Shown here piece after piece: positions 35,853 through 46,278 of a stretch of 64,000 nt of DNA (positions within the stretch are counted from its first letter, which is position 1; every line of letters starts with the position of its first letter). This DNA comes from Maratus speciosus (lineage: Eukaryota > Arthropoda > Arachnida > Araneae > Salticidae): the NCBI GenBank assembly GCA_963932465.1, contig OZ010800.1:32924852-32988851 (forward strand), read 5' to 3'. The notes below the pieces were generated by a model. That model ran no database searches, had not been told where the DNA came from, and saw only the letters and a program-made list of their open reading frames with translations. The translations under genes and the position numbers were made by a program.

Positions 35853-36744
35853 GATTGCGTATGCAGCAAGTAAAATCACTGTTTACTTCGGTTGCTAATT
35901 GTTAAACATATTTTAAATAATTTGCACACTAAGCAAGAAATATTATAATTTATTTCACTTGCTAAATTACTAAACATATTTTGAATATGTGCAGGATTTC
36001 TAAAATTTTTCAATGAAACAAAAATAAAGTGTTTTAAAAGACAACACTGATATCTGAACGAATAACATATCCGAATTCCGCGTTAATCGAGGCATCTTGA
36101 GAAAAAAATTATAGCAAAGTGCAACAGACTAGCAGCGAAACATATTTTTTAAAAATATCATTAAAATTTACAATAGGAATAATTAATGAATTCAGACAGA
36201 AAAGGATATAAAAATCAATGATACCATTAAAAAATATGGGTAGATATAAAATATATGTGCTTATTAAGACGACTTTGTGCAGCATCTTTTTTAATACTTT
36301 TCAACGTAATCGAAATTTTATTATTTTATCTTAATTTTTGTCTACCTGCCTGTGTATCAAAATATCCCCCTACCTCCATAAAGACCAATCGAATGGTTTA
36401 AAAAACATCTAATGTAGGTAATCGCTTGAAATATGTTTTATTTACAGCTCGAAATTGCCATTAATGATGTGACATTGGCGCACCCAGGATTTTGCTCTGG
36501 GAGAGGTATATCTCTAGTATATTTCTATGGCACTAGTCAGTAACCAATCGCGTTTGCGCACAGCAAAAGTCGCTGAAATTTACTATAACCACTTCCAGGA
36601 TTTCAAGTGCCGCGCATTTTTCGCATATCTGCGCAGAAATAGTATTTTGCGTCAAGCCTGCGCCCAAAACGCACTCAGGCATGAAATTCTTCCGCGGATC
36701 CGCGATTTTCCGATTTTTTACTGTTTCTCGCATGGGTGATTTGT
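35853..36744. other. AT-rich DNA ending in a GC-richer patch
   Basis: A fragment ttggcgcacccaggatttt at 36475 resembles the end of an hAT-type element. The GC-richer patch 36527-36740 directly precedes the inverted satellite locus and has frames on both strands with no recognised motif; it probably belongs to the satellite's flank. Confidence 0.4.
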
Positions 36745-37480
36745 TTCGAAAATTAAAAAAAATCGGTCATCAATCCGGAAATTCGTACATAAAAAATATC
36801 ACGAATTTCGGCAAATGGTCGCCGAAAAAACCCGATTATCGTCAAACGATCGCGAAAAAAAAAACAATTTCGACATAGTACCGCTAAAAAAACTCAAATT
36901 TCGTCTTTAGATTGCGGGAAAAACAAGGATTTAGTCAAAGAACTGCGGAAAAATAACAACTTCATCATAAGGATCGCTGAAAAACGAGAATTTCGTTAAA
37001 GGGGGGGCGTGGATAAAAGGTAAATTTCATTAAAGGGGGAAAGGACAAATCGCGAATTTGTTAAATGGTTTCAGAATAAAACGCGAATTTTATGAAAAGA
37101 TTGCCAAAAAACAGATGGCGGGAAAAATGAGAATTTTTTCAAAAATGTCAGAAAAATTGCGAATTTCGTCAAAAGTTCGCAGAATAAACGCGAATTCTGT
37201 CAAATGATCGCGGGAAAATGTTAATTTCGTCTAAAGTTTGCGAAAACATGCAAATTTCTTCAAAAGATTGCAAACAAAATTGCGAATTTTGTCAAAATAT
37301 CGTGGAAAAAAGCAAATTTCGTCAAAGAATCACGCAAAAAACGCAAATTTCGTCAAAGAATCACGCAAAAAACGCAAATTTCGTCAAATGATCGCTGAAT
37401 AAAGGCGAATTGTCAAAGGATCGCGGGAAAAAATCTCGGAAAAACGGTGAATTTCGTCAAAAGATCGCGCAATCTCAAGC
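36745..37480 (+). repeat. 32-bp satellite array, locus 2 (inverted relative to locus 1)
   Basis: Units of the type cgcaaatttcgtcaaagaat plus cgcgaaaaa repeat irregularly at about 30-35 bp. They are the reverse complement of the units at 29280-29360 (gatcctttgacgaaattt). The flank aaacagacattttt at 37488 also matches, in reverse, tttttagaaaaatgtctgtt near locus 1 (29401). Confidence 0.8.
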
Positions 37481-37539
37481 CTCCAAATAAACAGACATTT
37501 TTTTTCTTTCTGCTGCTAATTTTTCATTATTCAATCGAT

Positions 37540-37544
37540 ACTCC
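37540..37544 (+). repeat. Target-site duplication, left copy
   Basis: actcc directly precedes the left LTR and recurs exactly after the right LTR at 46274-46278. Confidence 0.85.
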
Positions 37545-37690
37545 TGTCAGGTTCTGAGAAACATCTGCTATTAGAACTGAGGTTCTATATTATTTTGTCT
37601 TAATATATTATATATTGTATGGGCTGTGTACTGGAATTTCAAAATAACAGTCTTTTCTTATCTAAAACTGGATCTAAGCCGGTGAAAATG

Positions 37691-37697
37691 TATAAAT
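37691..37697 (+). promoter_or_regulatory. Candidate LTR TATA box
   Basis: tataaat lies about 490 bp upstream of the AATAAA signal in the same LTR. The right LTR has tatagat at the same place. The transcription start is not known. Confidence 0.35.
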
Positions 37698-38179
37698 GGT
37701 ATGAAGGGGAAAAAAGATAGTTGGAGAGGGGTGTGTCCAACCTTTTGAGATGTCTGTGGAAGAGAAGAAGACAAAAGAATTCCACGAACGAAGAAAAGCG
37801 TTTGAAATGGGAGCCAGGTAGAAAACCCCGGAGGGGTTACGTTGAGAAGGAGCAAGGGGTTCCTGAAAAGGCAATCTCGTCTGCTGAGATAGTCAGTTTT
37901 GAGCGTAGTGCGCAAAGTGTACGTGAGTTCCTTGGATAGCTCTGAGGGAGTGCGTAGGGTTGAGAGAGGCTCGGATAGCGTAGGCTTAGAGCCCATGTGT
38001 TGGGAGATCGAGATTGATCTCCGGAAAGCTAATTTAACGTGTGTAGAGTGAGAGTGATTTAACGTAGTTTAACCGTACACAGCCAGCATTTACTGTATTC
38101 GATTTAATGTTGAACCGGATCATCTATATCGGAGTTTGTAAGTGTAAATAGTCTTTTGTTGTTGTGTAAAAAGTGTGTA

Positions 38180-38185
38180 AATAAA
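38180..38185 (+). promoter_or_regulatory. LTR polyadenylation signal
   Basis: AATAAA within the left LTR; the same hexamer is conserved at 46119-46124 in the right LTR, where it would end element transcripts. Confidence 0.55.
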
Positions 38186-38340
38186 CTGTTAATTTAGTTA
38201 ATTGAAAGCGGTGGTTTTCATTTAAACAATCTTCTCAGTGCGTGACCGATATCACGTAATCATATCGGTGGTGGCAGCATATAAATAATAAGTATTTTCT
38301 TCGAAGTTGTGCGGACTAAGAGGAAACTCCGACAAATTGA

Positions 38341-38358
38341 TGGCAGCGACGGGATAGA
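38341..38358 (+). promoter_or_regulatory. Candidate tRNA primer-binding site
   Basis: tggcagcgacgggatag begins 6 bp after the left LTR. TGG at this place would pair with the CCA end of a tRNA. Which tRNA is not determined. Confidence 0.4.
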
Positions 38359-38510
38359 ATCGTCTTGGACCAGTGACCAACGAGCCGTGTTGCAGTGTGT
38401 TAGTGCCGGAGCACCCAGTGGAATTCTTGCATGGAAATGCCGGATCGTCGAGCGGAATTTTAGAGAGATAAAAACCAAGCGTCGAGCAGAAATACAGGGT
38501 GTGTGGGCGC

Positions 38511-38704
38511 TATCATCGTTACAACGAACCGAACTAAAGTGTTGTGTCTTATCATCGTTACAGCGAACCGAACTAAAGTGTTGTGCCCTATCATCGTTAC
38601 AGCGAACCGAACTAAAGTGTTGTGCCCTATCGTCGTTGCGGGGAACCGAAATAGTGTTTGTGCCCTATCATCACTACAGTGAATCAAATTACGGTGTATT
38701 ACAG
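38511..38704 (+). repeat. 39-bp tandem repeat in the retrotransposon leader, about five units
   Basis: The unit tatcatcgttacagcgaacc plus gaactaaagtgttgtgccc is repeated from 38511, with the first three copies nearly identical and the last two diverged. As 39 is a multiple of three, the plus-strand frame stays open and reads SLQRTELKCCALS repeatedly, but nothing suggests translation. It lies in the untranslated leader between primer site and gag. Confidence 0.9.
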
Positions 38705-39720
38705 CCTGAGTGTTGAATAGCATCAAAGTGACTTTAAAGGGTGAAATATTGAATTCATCGGGAAACTACGTGTGAGCAGCGGAGTACCCCAGCAGATAAA
38801 GTATAAGATAAGGTGTTTTGATCATTTCTGTCTGCTGACATTCTCGAACCAAATGTATTTGTTGTTGTATACTAATATTGATTTTCTATTTTTTTTTTTT
38901 TTTTTTTTTTAATTAATAATGGTAGTGAACAAAATTGATGCATTGTGTTAATAACAGTTGGAAGGAATAATTGAATTTACTTAAATTTAAATCATTAGTA
39001 AAGTAATATTTAAATGAAGCAATACTGTTCTAAGCTTGAAGAGTTGATAACAAACGAGTAATGAACGTTTGCTTAGAATTTTAATTGGCTAGAAGTGAAT
39101 TTCGGAAAAAAAAAAAAAAAAAAGGCTTACAAGGAAAAAAAAAAAAGTGAAGGTTTTGATTTTATTTGTTTTAAATGCGAGAACCATTGTTGAATTTGGA
39201 AATATTTTATTGAGGATAATTGTAGAAAGTTATATGTGTATGTTATACAATTTTTCTTTATGTGGATGTTTCTATTGAAATCAATACTTTTATTCAATTT
39301 GCAACGTATCAGTATTATTATGTAAATTGTATGTTATTATCTAATTGTATAAAGTTGAATCTGTATTGCATAGTAATCAAATCCAAATTATTGCTTTACC
39401 TTTTGTTTTATTGGAAGTAAATTGTGTTATACAAATGGTTGAGTAAAATCAAGATTATACAGTAGGTTAATTTAGAAATATAATACATCGATTATCTGAA
39501 ATGTATTAATTAGTATAATAAGTGGAGGTAACTGTACTAAAGTAGAAATTTAGGAAATATTAATTTGGTAGGTTTAAATACTATTGTAGATTGGTAATAG
39601 TAATCGGTGAAGGTATGGCTTTCTTATTGAAACTAAAAAGGGTGGATCTTCAGATGATAGCCGAAGAGTTGGGGGGTTGAATTCACGGAAGATACCAGAT
39701 TTCAGCTTAAGAAAAAGATA
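38705..39720 (+). other. Retrotransposon leader, non-coding
   Basis: The stretch up to the gag start has no recognised motif. It carries T (38891-38910) and A (39105-39123, 39136-39147) homopolymers. Confidence 0.5.
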
Positions 39721-41688
39721 ATGGACAGCGGTGACTATGATGAGGGGGCTATTAAGGAATTATCTAACACTATTGTTGTGGAGCGATTAGAACGCGAAGA
39801 AAAACTGGAAAAATTAGAGCGCGAAAGAGTAGAAAGGGTTGAACGGGAAAAGATAGAACGCGAAAAGTTAGAAAGAGAAGAGAGGGCTGAAAAATTAAGG
39901 ATGGAACATGAATTAGAAATGGACAGGCTAAGGGTACAAGGTTCGACAAATAACTCAAATGGGTCTAGGGAATCTAATAATGAAAGTAACCTAGAAAAAT
40001 TGATCAAAAGTGTTAAAACTCTGTCTATCAAAGTACCAGAAGGGACTGAGGGATGGAATTTATTTTTCAATAGTTTAGAAAGGGCATTCAAATCTAAAAA
40101 TGTACCGGAAAACCAGCAGGCCGAAATTCTACTAAATATGCTAGGAGATAAAGCAGATAATTTGTAAATTTATACCACCAGGGAACAAATTGAGAGTTAT
40201 GAGGAATTAAAGGAATTAGTTCTAAGGGAACACGAGCCGACACCGAAGGCGTGTTTGGAAAACTTTAAGAAGGCTAGGAGAAACCAGAATGAAACTCATG
40301 TATTATTTGTATCGCGTTTAATAGCAACATGGGAAAATTATTGTAAGATTAGGGGTGCTGACTCATGTGAAAAGGTCAACCAGTTAATAATTACGGATAA
40401 GTTATTAAACACGTTAGATGAAGAAACCGCATCATATATTGGGTTAACTCAGCAGAGTAAATGGTTAGAAGCTTCTAAAATTGCTAAAGAATGTGACAAT
40501 TATTTTGACGCTAAACACAAGTCTTATGCGGTTACGTATAAAAGTTTTAAGGGTAAAGATAGATATGTAAACAGTGAAAAAGGGAAACAGAGGGAGGATA
40601 GTAAATTAAGTGGTAATTGGAGGCAAAACGGAAGTAATGAGACTAATTCTTTTTCGGGTAGGAAAACTGATTTTAAGAAACCTAGTGATGATTCAGCTCC
40701 TAGATGCTTCAAATATGGTTTAAGGGGTCATTACCAACGTTTTTGTAATAAAGTGGGTAATGAGGGTAATAATAATGCTAGTAAAGGGCGTGAACAGAAA
40801 GCGGGTGTAAATAAGATTGTCGTGAAAGGAAATAAAGAGTTACCGAAGGGAGCTATTGTGGCGAGGATATCGGCAAAGGCCGAACAGAGAACTAATGTTA
40901 TTGGTGAGAAATTAAATAAACTTGAGAAAATTGAAGTTAGTGTAAATGGGCAAAAAGCAAAAGAATTGGTCGATTCTGGATGTGAAACTAGCGTTATTCA
41001 TAAAGATTTGGTACCGGAAGAGAAATTAAAAGGAGCGGGTAGTATTTATTTACAAGGATTATTTGGTGAAGCAGTTAAATCACCGTTGGTTAAATTACCG
41101 TTAGCTATTCCGCAATTCGGACAAACTAATATAATTCATCAGGAAGTACTTTGTGCGGTGACCGATAATATTAATGAGCAGGTAATTTTACATCCCGAGG
41201 TGATTAATGAGTTGTCAGGGATCAATCTCGAGGAGCCATTGCTAGAGTTCCAAGAATTAGAAAGTTCGGAAATTGGCATTGATAACTCGAGTGAAAGGAA
41301 AGATATGAGTAGCGATAATTGTAATGTTTACGCAATAGAAGCGAGATCGGAAAATTTACAAAGTCAAAATGCAGAAAAAACGAAAGTAGAGGAAAATATT
41401 AACGTTATCATTAGTAATTCAGATATATTTAAGAAATCCCAATTGGAATGTAAAGAGTTAGAGAGAGCTTGGGAATTAGCTAAAATTGATAAAGGGGGTT
41501 ATTATATTGAAAAGAACTTATTTTATCATAAAGATAAATTTGTAAAAGAAGCTATAGCTAAATTAGTAGTGCCTAAATTCAAAAGAGAAGGAATCTTAAA
41601 GTCAGCGCATGTTTCTAATGAGGGAGAACATCACGCGGCAAAGAAAACCTTAGAGAGAATTAGGCAAACTTTTTATTGGGAAGTATAG
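39721..41688 (+). pseudogene. gag-protease-integrase zinc finger (5' part of the polyprotein), broken
   Basis: The frame from ATG 39721 continues past a single TAA stop (40165-40167) in the same frame to 41688. The N-terminus (about residues 20-75) is a charged coiled coil rich in repeats such as EKLERERVERVER. The capsid-like region follows (GTEGWNLFFNSLERAFKS; then past the stop ETHVLFVSRLIATWENYC). A nucleocapsid zinc knuckle lies at 40705-40746, CFKYGLRGHYQRFC, with Tyr where the second Cys of CX2CX4HX4C is expected. An aspartic protease motif (LVDSGCETSVIH) is at about 40965-41000. The C-terminus is the first half of an integrase HHCC finger, with two His positions (41608-41610 and 41629-41634) and ending TFYWE before the insertion. 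The frame then ends by chance in the insert. Confidence 0.88.
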
Positions 41689-42531
41689 CATTGATTGAAG
41701 ACCGGGTTCTAAATGCTAAAAAAAACTCCAACTATAAAACTCACTGGACTTACTCTTTATTTAAAAGTATCGTTAGGTGGTTCAGTTAAACAATGGGAGA
41801 GAGAGACACCCATAAATACATGGGACGCCGAAACGCCTTTTCCTTTTTTTAGACAACTTTACATCTTGAAAGCTGAAACAGAAGTGAAGTTTTTGCAAGA
41901 AGTCAAGAAATCTTGGCGTTGCACAGAATCGCCAATTTACAACTTTTGGTGATTGCGCGAAAGTGTACAAAGGCTTTTGGCGATAAACATTACCGCAAAA
42001 ATGTGGTGACACAATCGGACGGGGGAGGCCGAGATTGCAAGCAAGCGCTTCTAATACGATGAGAAATGCGTCAGAAAAGCGAAACTTGTTTATACAACAG
42101 ATTTTACAAAGTAGACCGCCGCCTGAGAAAATGCTGGAAATCACAGGCATCTGGCTTTTAGCTCGACCACAAAACACGATAAATACATGCTTCCTATAAG
42201 ATCTGTTCATTTTTACTTTTTTTATTGTTAATACATATTCAACGTTCACGTATTAGTAGAGATAAAAAATTTCTTATCAATGTGGCGCGCAAAAATCCGA
42301 CGCAATTAAATGTAGACCTTGATACTAGCAGATGTGCCATTTAATTCTTATTTATTTCTTTGCACTGGGAGCGGTAGCTGACCGATAAGGAAAAGGGAAA
42401 AAGAAATGAATCTTTGCGGCTGGAAATAAAGTTGTTTTTAGAAAGAAGAAAGCAAAACCTTTTAATAAAAGCTGGATGGTTTTGAGAAATGAATTTAATT
42501 ACATATTTCAGCATAAGAAAGAGGGAAATTA
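41684..42531 (+). repeat. 848-bp tandem unit, copy 1
   Basis: It begins tatagcattgattga and runs to just before the same string at 42532. It is nearly identical to copy 2, with scattered substitutions and one- to two-base indels. Confidence 0.9.
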
Positions 42532-43375
42532 TATAGCATTGATTGATGACCGGGTTCTAAATGCTAAAAAAAAAACAACTATAAAATTCACTGGACTTAC
42601 TCTTTATTTAAAAGCATCGTTAGGTGGTTCAGTTAAACAATGGGAGAGAGAGACCCCCATAAATACATGGGACGCCGAAGCGCCTTTTCCTTTTTTTAGA
42701 CAACTTTACATCTTGAAAGCTGAAAGAGAAGTGAAGTTTTTGCAAGAAGTCAAGAAATCTTGGCGTTGCACAGAATCGCCAATTTACAACTTTTGGTGAC
42801 TGCGCGAAAGTGTACAAAGGCTTTTGGCGATAAACATTACCGCAAAAATGTGGTTACACAATCGGACGGGGGAGGCCGAGATTGCAAGCAAGCGCTTCTA
42901 ATACGATGAGAAATGCGTCAGAAAAGCGAAACTTGTTTATACAACAGATTTTACAAAGTAGACCGCCACCTGAGAAAATGCTTGAAATCACAGGCATCTG
43001 GCTTTTAGCTCGACCACAAAACACGATAAATACATGCTTCCCATAAGATCTGTTCATTTTTACTTTTTTTATTGTTAATACATATTCAACGTTCACGTAT
43101 TAGTAGAGATAAAAAAATTTCTTATCAATGTGGCGCGCAAAAATCCGACGCAATTAAATGCAGACCTTGATACTAGCAGATGTGCCATTTAATTCTTATT
43201 TATTCCTCTGCACTGGGAGCAGTAGCTGACCGATAAGGAAAAGGGAAAAAGAAACGAATCTTTGCGGCTGGAAATAAAGATGTTTTTAGAAAGAAGAAAG
43301 CAAAACCTTTTAATAAAAGCTGGATGGTTTTGAGAAATGAATTTAATTACATATTTCAGCATAAGAAAGAGGGAG
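42532..43375 (+). repeat. 848-bp tandem unit, copy 2
   Basis: It repeats copy 1 at a constant offset of 848-849 bp and ends at the gcataagaaagaggga segment, after which the copies stop matching. High similarity indicates a duplication younger than, or of similar age to, the retrotransposon's LTR divergence. Confidence 0.9.
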
Positions 43376-43469
43376 GGAGGAGGATAATGTGATTTAAAAG
43401 TAAAAATTATGTTTTAAATTAATTTTGAATAAAAATTATAGCTATGGGACAGAAACGCTGTCACAGGAA

Positions 43470-45182
43470 GGTATGGCTAAAGAAGCTAAAAAATTCTGTA
43501 AATCATGTCTAGAATGTCAATTATCTAGAAAAGTGAAAGTGCGTGATAGAGTTTTAGTTGAGATGGCGGATGGTAGCGAAAGGTATGTATATCAAAATAA
43601 AGGGGAATTTGTGGTCAGGTGTAACATAGTTAATATTGTTTTTGAAGGTGATGAAGAATTTGTAGAAGTTGGGGAAATTCCTATTTTAAACCGGGAACAA
43701 GAAGTAGAACGGTACATAGAAAGTTTCGAAATAAAAGGGTTATCTAATAGTCAAGTCAAAAATATAAAGTCCATTTTGAGGGATAATAAAGAGGCATTTA
43801 TGGGTCCTGTGCGACCAGCGGAAGTAGGGGAGCACCGTATTGATTTGAAACCGGATGTGGCAAGGAAAAAGCCAAAGTTATATAGTGTACCTGTTGCTTA
43901 TAAAGAGGAAGTAGATAGACAGATTCAGGAGTTATTAGAGTTAAATCTAATCGAAGTATCAAATGCAGAAATCGGTCATCCAATTGTTTGCGTGGCGAAA
44001 AAAGACGCAATTGTTAGGCTTTGCATTGATTATAGAGCTTTAAATTCAGTAACGCAGGTCCCAACATTTCCTATGAAAGATTCGCAGGTAATCATGTATA
44101 CTGCAGGGGCAGCTAAATATTTATCTTCGATCGATTTATTGAGGGGTTATTGGCAGATTAAAATGGCGGAGGAATGTAAACTTTTGACAGCTTTTACAAC
44201 TCATAATGGGATTTATCAGTGGCGTACTATGCCTTTTTCTTTGTCAGGGGCAGCTGCTACGTTTCAAAACGATATGAATGAGGTTCTTCAAGATCATCGG
44301 AGGTATGCACAAGCATATATTGATGATGTCATCATTTTCTCCGAGACTTGGGAAGAGCATTGTGAGCATGCTAAGTCTGTTATAGAAGAACTTAAAAATA
44401 GAAATTTTACGATTAGACTGGATAAATGTAAATTTGGAGAGAAATTGACTAAGTTTTTAGGTCATGTAATTGGGGGTGGAACGCATGCACCTGATGAGGA
44501 GAAAATAGGAGCAATAAGGGGTTTAAAGAGACCGAAAACTAAAAAGGAAGTTAGATCTGTTTTGGGATTAATGGGATTCTATCGATCTTATATCCCAAAT
44601 TATGCAGAAATTGCTATACCTTTAACGGAATTAACTAAAGGGAAAGTTAAAAATACTGTACCATGGGATGAAAGGGCAGAAGAAGCATTTAATACCCTTA
44701 AAGATGAGTTATGTAACGTGACATGTTTGGCTACACCTACACCTACCGTAGGCCGGGGATATCAGCTTCACGCCGATGCTTCAGACCTGGCAGTAGGATA
44801 TTGTCTTACGCAAAAAGATGAAAAGGGTCAGTTTAAGCCGATAGCTTTTGCCAGTCAGAAATTATCAGGGGCTCAGCGTGCTTGGCCGAGTATAGAGAAA
44901 GAGGCTTGGAGTGTTCTCTTCGGGTTGCGGAAGTTTGAAAAGTGGACATATGGATCTCAAATTGAGATCAAAACGGATCATAATCCATTAAAATTTCTCA
45001 CTGAAACAACCCCAAGGTCCTCCAAACTCACTAGATGGGCTCTTGCCTTGCAACGCTGGAACCTGAGTATTTCTCATCGTCCAGGAGCACAACATTTAAA
45101 TGCTGATGCAATTTCCAGGCTACATAGGAAGAGCTGGGAAGAACAGCTAATTACTAGCCCGTCGGCATCAATGACTAAATAG
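43470..45182 (+). pseudogene. Integrase finger remnant, reverse transcriptase and RNase H (3' part of the polyprotein)
   Basis: The open frame extends from inside the insert (43425) but element sequence begins at GMAKEAKKF (43470). The second half of the integrase finger is CKSCLECQ (43497-43520). Directly after KVKVRDRV comes LVEMADGSERYVYQNKGEFV, which resembles the linker after an integrase C-terminal domain, so the catalytic core is absent. Reverse transcriptase follows: LYSVP, LCIDYRALNS, SSIDLLRGYWQI, MPFSLSGAAATFQ (usual MPFGL changed to MPFSL), and the catalytic YIDD at 44316-44327. RNase H motifs are HADASD, IEKEAW, TDHNPL and HLNADAISR. The frame stops at 45182 with no integrase core downstream. 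Confidence 0.92.
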
Positions 45183-45472
45183 TGGGCAAACATGAAAGGG
45201 ATGTCATCACGTTTTATTTATTTTTTTTTTTTTTTTTGTATATGTGTAATTGTATTTGAATTTTGTTTTATAGTGTATTAGCATGTGTAGTTTTTCTGTA
45301 ATAATAATAGTAGTACACGGTTCATTAGAGATGTCAGTAGAGAATGTTCAGACACCTTGATATATAAATGTAATAATAATAATGAAGAAACCTGCAAAGA
45401 GACAATTGAACTCTTCTGTGATGTTACTATATGTTTGGGGAAAATTAGCCCCTAAATGGCATATTTTCCGCT
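45183..45472 (+). other. Retrotransposon 3' untranslated region
   Basis: AT-rich, non-coding sequence between the RNase H stop and the polypurine tract. No envelope-like frame is present. Confidence 0.6.
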
Positions 45473-45483
45473 AAGGTGGGGGG
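45473..45483 (+). promoter_or_regulatory. Polypurine tract
   Basis: aaggtgggggg directly abuts the right LTR, the expected position of the plus-strand DNA primer in reverse transcription. One T interrupts the purines. Confidence 0.75.
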
Positions 45484-46273
45484 TGTCAGGTTCTGAGAAA
45501 CATCTACTATTAGAACTGAGGTTCTATATGATTTTGTCTTAATATATTATATATTGTATGGGCTGTGTACTGGAATTTCAAAATAACAGTCTTTCCTTAT
45601 CTAAAACTGGATCTAAGCCGGTGAAAATGTATAGATGGTATGAAGGGGGGAAAAGATAGTTGGAGAGGGGTGTGTCCAACCTTTTGAGATGTCTGTGGAA
45701 GAGAAGAAGACAAAAGAATTCCACGAACATAGAAAAGCGTTTGAAATGGGAGCCAGGTAGAAAACTCCGGAGGGGTTACGTTGAAAAGGAGCAAGGGGTT
45801 CCTGAAAAGGCAATCTCGTCTGCTGAGATAGTCAATTTTGAGCGTAGTGCGCAAAGTGGACGTGAGTTCCTTGGATAGCTCTGAGAGAGTGCGTAGGATT
45901 GAGAGAGGCTCGGATAGCGTAGGCTTAGAGCCCATGTGTTGGGAGATCGAGATTGATCTCCGGAAAGCTAATTTAACGTGTGTAGAGTGAGAGTGATTTA
46001 ACGTAGTTTAACCGTACACAGCCAGCATTTACTGTATTCGATTTAATGTTGAACCGGATCATCTATATCCGAGTTTGTAAGTGTAAATAGTCTTTTGTTG
46101 TTGTGTAAATAGTATGTAAATAAACTGTTAATTTAGTTAATTGAAAGCGTTGGTTTTCATTTAAACAATCTTCTCAGTGCGTGACCGATATCACGTAATC
46201 ATATCGGTGGTGGCAGCATATAAATAATAAGGATTTTCTTCGAAGTTGTGCGGACTAAGAGGAAACTCCGACA
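45484..46273 (+). repeat. Right LTR (790 bp)
   Basis: Same length and ends as the left LTR. About 19 substitutions distinguish the two (roughly 2.4%), most of them transitions. AATAAA is at 46119-46124. Confidence 0.93.
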
Positions 46274-46278
46274 ACTCC
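46274..46278 (+). repeat. Target-site duplication, right copy
   Basis: actcc, identical to 37540-37544. Confidence 0.85.

Larger units (their letters stand above)
37545..38334 (+). repeat. Left LTR (790 bp)
   Basis: It starts TGTCAGG and ends CCGACA, with the TGTC/GACA inverted tips of a Ty3/Gypsy LTR. A TATAAAT candidate promoter lies at 37691-37697 and an AATAAA polyadenylation signal at 38180-38185. By eye it differs from the right LTR at about 19 of 790 positions with no length change. Frames in the LTR are not genes. Confidence 0.93.
41683..43469. mobile_element. 1.8-kb insertion splitting the integrase zinc finger
   Basis: The polyprotein reads TFYWE up to 41682 and resumes with GMAKEAKKFCKSC from 43470; the joined segment fits an integrase HHCC finger without gap. 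GGAA occurs at both junctions (41679-41682 and 43466-43469), a possible 4-bp target duplication. The insert consists of two copies of an 848-bp unit and a 94-bp tail containing gaaagagggagggaggagga. No terminal inverted repeats are seen. Frames in it (for instance 155 codons on minus at 41782-42249) match nothing I know. Confidence 0.75.
37545..46273 (+). mobile_element. Full-length but defective Ty3/Gypsy LTR retrotransposon, Gmr1-like domain order
   Basis: Two 790-bp LTRs bound an internal region with gag, aspartic protease, integrase zinc-binding domain, reverse transcriptase and RNase H, in that order. Placing integrase before reverse transcriptase is the arrangement described for Gmr1-like Ty3/Gypsy elements. 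The copy is defective: a stop in gag (40165-40167), a 1.8-kb insertion in the zinc finger, and no integrase catalytic core before or after reverse transcriptase. The perfect 5-bp target duplication shows it moved as a unit. Confidence 0.9.

Noticed and set aside
37738..37820. Short LTR frame MSVEEKKTKEFHERRKAF resembling a phosphatase inhibitor-2 helix
   Set aside because: It is only 23 codons, lacks the diagnostic residues of that family, and is explained as LTR sequence; similarity is probably compositional.
38309..38716. 135-codon frame over the 39-bp leader repeats as a retrotransposon accessory protein
   Set aside because: It begins inside the LTR and is kept open mainly by the 3n repeat length; there is no domain.
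41782..42249. 155-codon minus-strand frame in the 848-bp unit as a gene
   Set aside because: The second unit breaks the same frame into shorter pieces and no domain is recognised, so it does not look constrained.
45183..45472. An envelope gene after RNase H
   Set aside because: Only about 290 AT-rich bases without a frame separate the RNase H stop from the polypurine tract.
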